From contig NZ_LT622360.1 in assembly GCF_900098925.1 (NCBI RefSeq), forward strand, positions 232,384 to 296,383: DNA of 64,000 nucleotides, in the 5' to 3' direction. Below the pieces are notes generated by a model. That model was not told the origin of the DNA and did not search any database. It worked only from the letters and a program-made list of their open reading frames with translations. Source of the stretch: Bacillus massiliglaciei. GTDB lineage: Bacteria > Bacillota > Bacilli > Bacillales > DSM-1321. The translations under genes and the position numbers were made by a program. Shown here piece after piece: positions 63,218 through 64,000 of the stretch (positions are counted from its first letter, which is position 1; each line of letters opens with the position of its first letter).

Positions 63218-63739
63218 CTATTCTTCAGCTCCTAGGCGAAATGTTTCATATACGGACCAAGGGCCATCCTCCAGCTGATAAAGCAGGTGAACCCGGTTCG
63301 CTTTTTCTTCATGTGTTAAATCAAGCATGCTCAGCTGGCCAAGTACATCTGAATGCTCATTATCATTCAGGTCTTGAGCAATAGTAATATGAGGGACGAA
63401 TGCATAACTTTCAGCTTTATCGATTTTGAAAAAGCGTTCACTGCGAAGGGCCTCATACAGCGCTTCCAATTCTTCAGTCGGCTCCACTTTAAAGAATATC
63501 GTGTTGCTGACAGGCTGGAAAGATTTTACCTTTGTCACTTTCAAGTCAAATGGATGGATTTCTTTGGCGATCTTTTTAAGTTTATCAGCCAGCTCGGAAG
63601 CTTCGATGTCAGCTTCAAAAGAAGGTTTCAATGTAATATGCGGCGGTATAAGCGCATATTTGGTATCATAACGCTTCCGATAGGAATTTGCGATATCCTG
63701 TAATTTTTTCGATGGGAAAATAACAACACCGTATTTCAT
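63218..63739 (-). CDS. yjcG: 2'-5' RNA ligase / phosphodiesterase family protein YjcG
   Basis: A 173-residue 2H phosphoesterase fold protein with the two catalytic HxT motifs in [10 protein letters not shown] (about residue 34) and [11 protein letters not shown] (about residue 115). The natural substrate in bacilli is unknown. ATG 63739 is preceded by AGGAGG with a good gap; a longer frame to 63772 has none. Confidence 0.93.
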   Translation of the reverse strand: MKYGVVIFPSKKLQDIANSYRKRYDTKYALIPPHITLKPSFEADIEASELADKLKKIAKEIHPFDLKVTKVKSFQPVSNTIFFKVEPTEELEALYEALRSERFFKIDKAESYAFVPHITIAQDLNDNEHSDVLGQLSMLDLTHEEKANRVHLLYQLEDGPWSVYETFRLGAEE

Positions 63740-63845
63740 AATTTGACCTCCTAAAAATAAAAAATGTGGCAATCATCTAAATATTTAGTATGGCTTCATT
63801 TTACCTGATGCGCCTTTATTGCGCCAGTTTAGGCTGAGTTCAAGC

Positions 63846-64000
63846 TTAAAACATTTCAGAGAGCGCCCGTTTTATATCTGCCTGCCAAAATTTCCAGGTA
63901 TGTTTTCCATCGAATTCATCATAGAAATAGGTAAAGGATTTCTTCTTTAATAAATCATGAAGTTCCCTGTTTGGTTCAATGAAATTCGATGTAGACCCAT
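63846..64000 (-). CDS. yjcH: esterase-like protein YjcH, C-terminal end
   Basis: Partial gene entering from the right edge on the minus strand; 50 codons plus stop are visible. The end YFYDEFDGKHTWKFWQADIKRAL is typical of the putative-esterase (D) family, where the catalytic histidine lies in DGKHTW. By synteny this is YjcH, last gene before the yjcG-yjcF pair. Confidence 0.8.
   Translation of the reverse strand, partial: GSTSNFIEPNRELHDLLKKKSFTYFYDEFDGKHTWKFWQADIKRALSEMF

Overview
The window is chromosomal DNA from an endospore-forming member of the Bacillaceae (Bacillus in the broad sense, low to medium GC). The evidence is the set of spore genes (cotO-like, cotW, cotX, spoVAC/AD/AE, spoVIF), competence regulators (comZ, mecA, coiA), spx/spxH, strong Shine-Dalgarno sites and T-tailed hairpins. 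Gene order closely follows, from memory, the yitK to yjcH segment of Bacillus subtilis. It is not B. subtilis itself: a clpB gene is inserted, and genes that I recall there (med, yjbL, the thiamine cluster, cotZ/cotY) are absent. No tRNA, rRNA, CRISPR array or prophage was seen. One IS200-type insertion sequence is present.

Layout. 1-1.7 kb: the end of a GH13 glucosidase and a MalR-like LacI regulator. 1.7-9.9 kb: SDR oxidoreductase, YajQ, DegV, YitT, two tandem GsiB-like repeat proteins with a SigB promoter, the IS200 element, small proteins, and the yitU-yitV-yitW genes. 10-19.6 kb: a complete arginine operon argCJBD-carAB-argF with ArgR-type boxes. 19.7-25.1 kb: yjzC, a CtsR-controlled clpB, yjzD, yjaU-yjaV and comZ. 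25.3-29.2 kb: fabH-fabF behind a FapR site, then yjaZ and yjbA. 29.4-37.1 kb: trpS and the oppABCDF peptide transporter. 37.2-44.6 kb: a secreted glycosidase-like protein, yjbC, spx, mecA, coiA and pepF. 44.7-51.8 kb: yizD, two tandem RoxS-like small RNAs, spxH-yjbI-cwlQ-yjbK, then relQ-nadK-rluA-type and prpE. 51.9-54.3 kb: mgtE and fabI with a second FapR site. 54.4-63.2 kb: spore coat and germination genes, a UvrD-like helicase, cotX/cotW and yjcF. The last 0.8 kb holds yjcG and the end of yjcH.

How the genes work together. The window joins biosynthesis (arginine, fatty acids) to a proteostasis and stress network: ClpB under CtsR, Spx with its degradation adaptor SpxH, the ClpC adaptor MecA, PepF and the Opp importer, plus SigB-type promoters before gsiB and in the spx upstream region. 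Redox control shows in the paired RoxS-like RNAs behind a Rex-like operator. The last 10 kb serves the late spore: coat proteins, dipicolinate-channel components and a SpoVIF assembly factor.

The observations most worth following are: the duplicated RoxS locus; a long hairpin that buries the ribosome binding site of yjaV; a degV terminator whose 3' arm is also the ribosome binding site of a 43-residue gene; a CoiA-like zinc-finger pattern at the N-terminus of the YjcD helicase; two adjacent proteins sharing a CotO-like C-terminal domain; and a 13-codon leader coupled to comZ where med would be expected.
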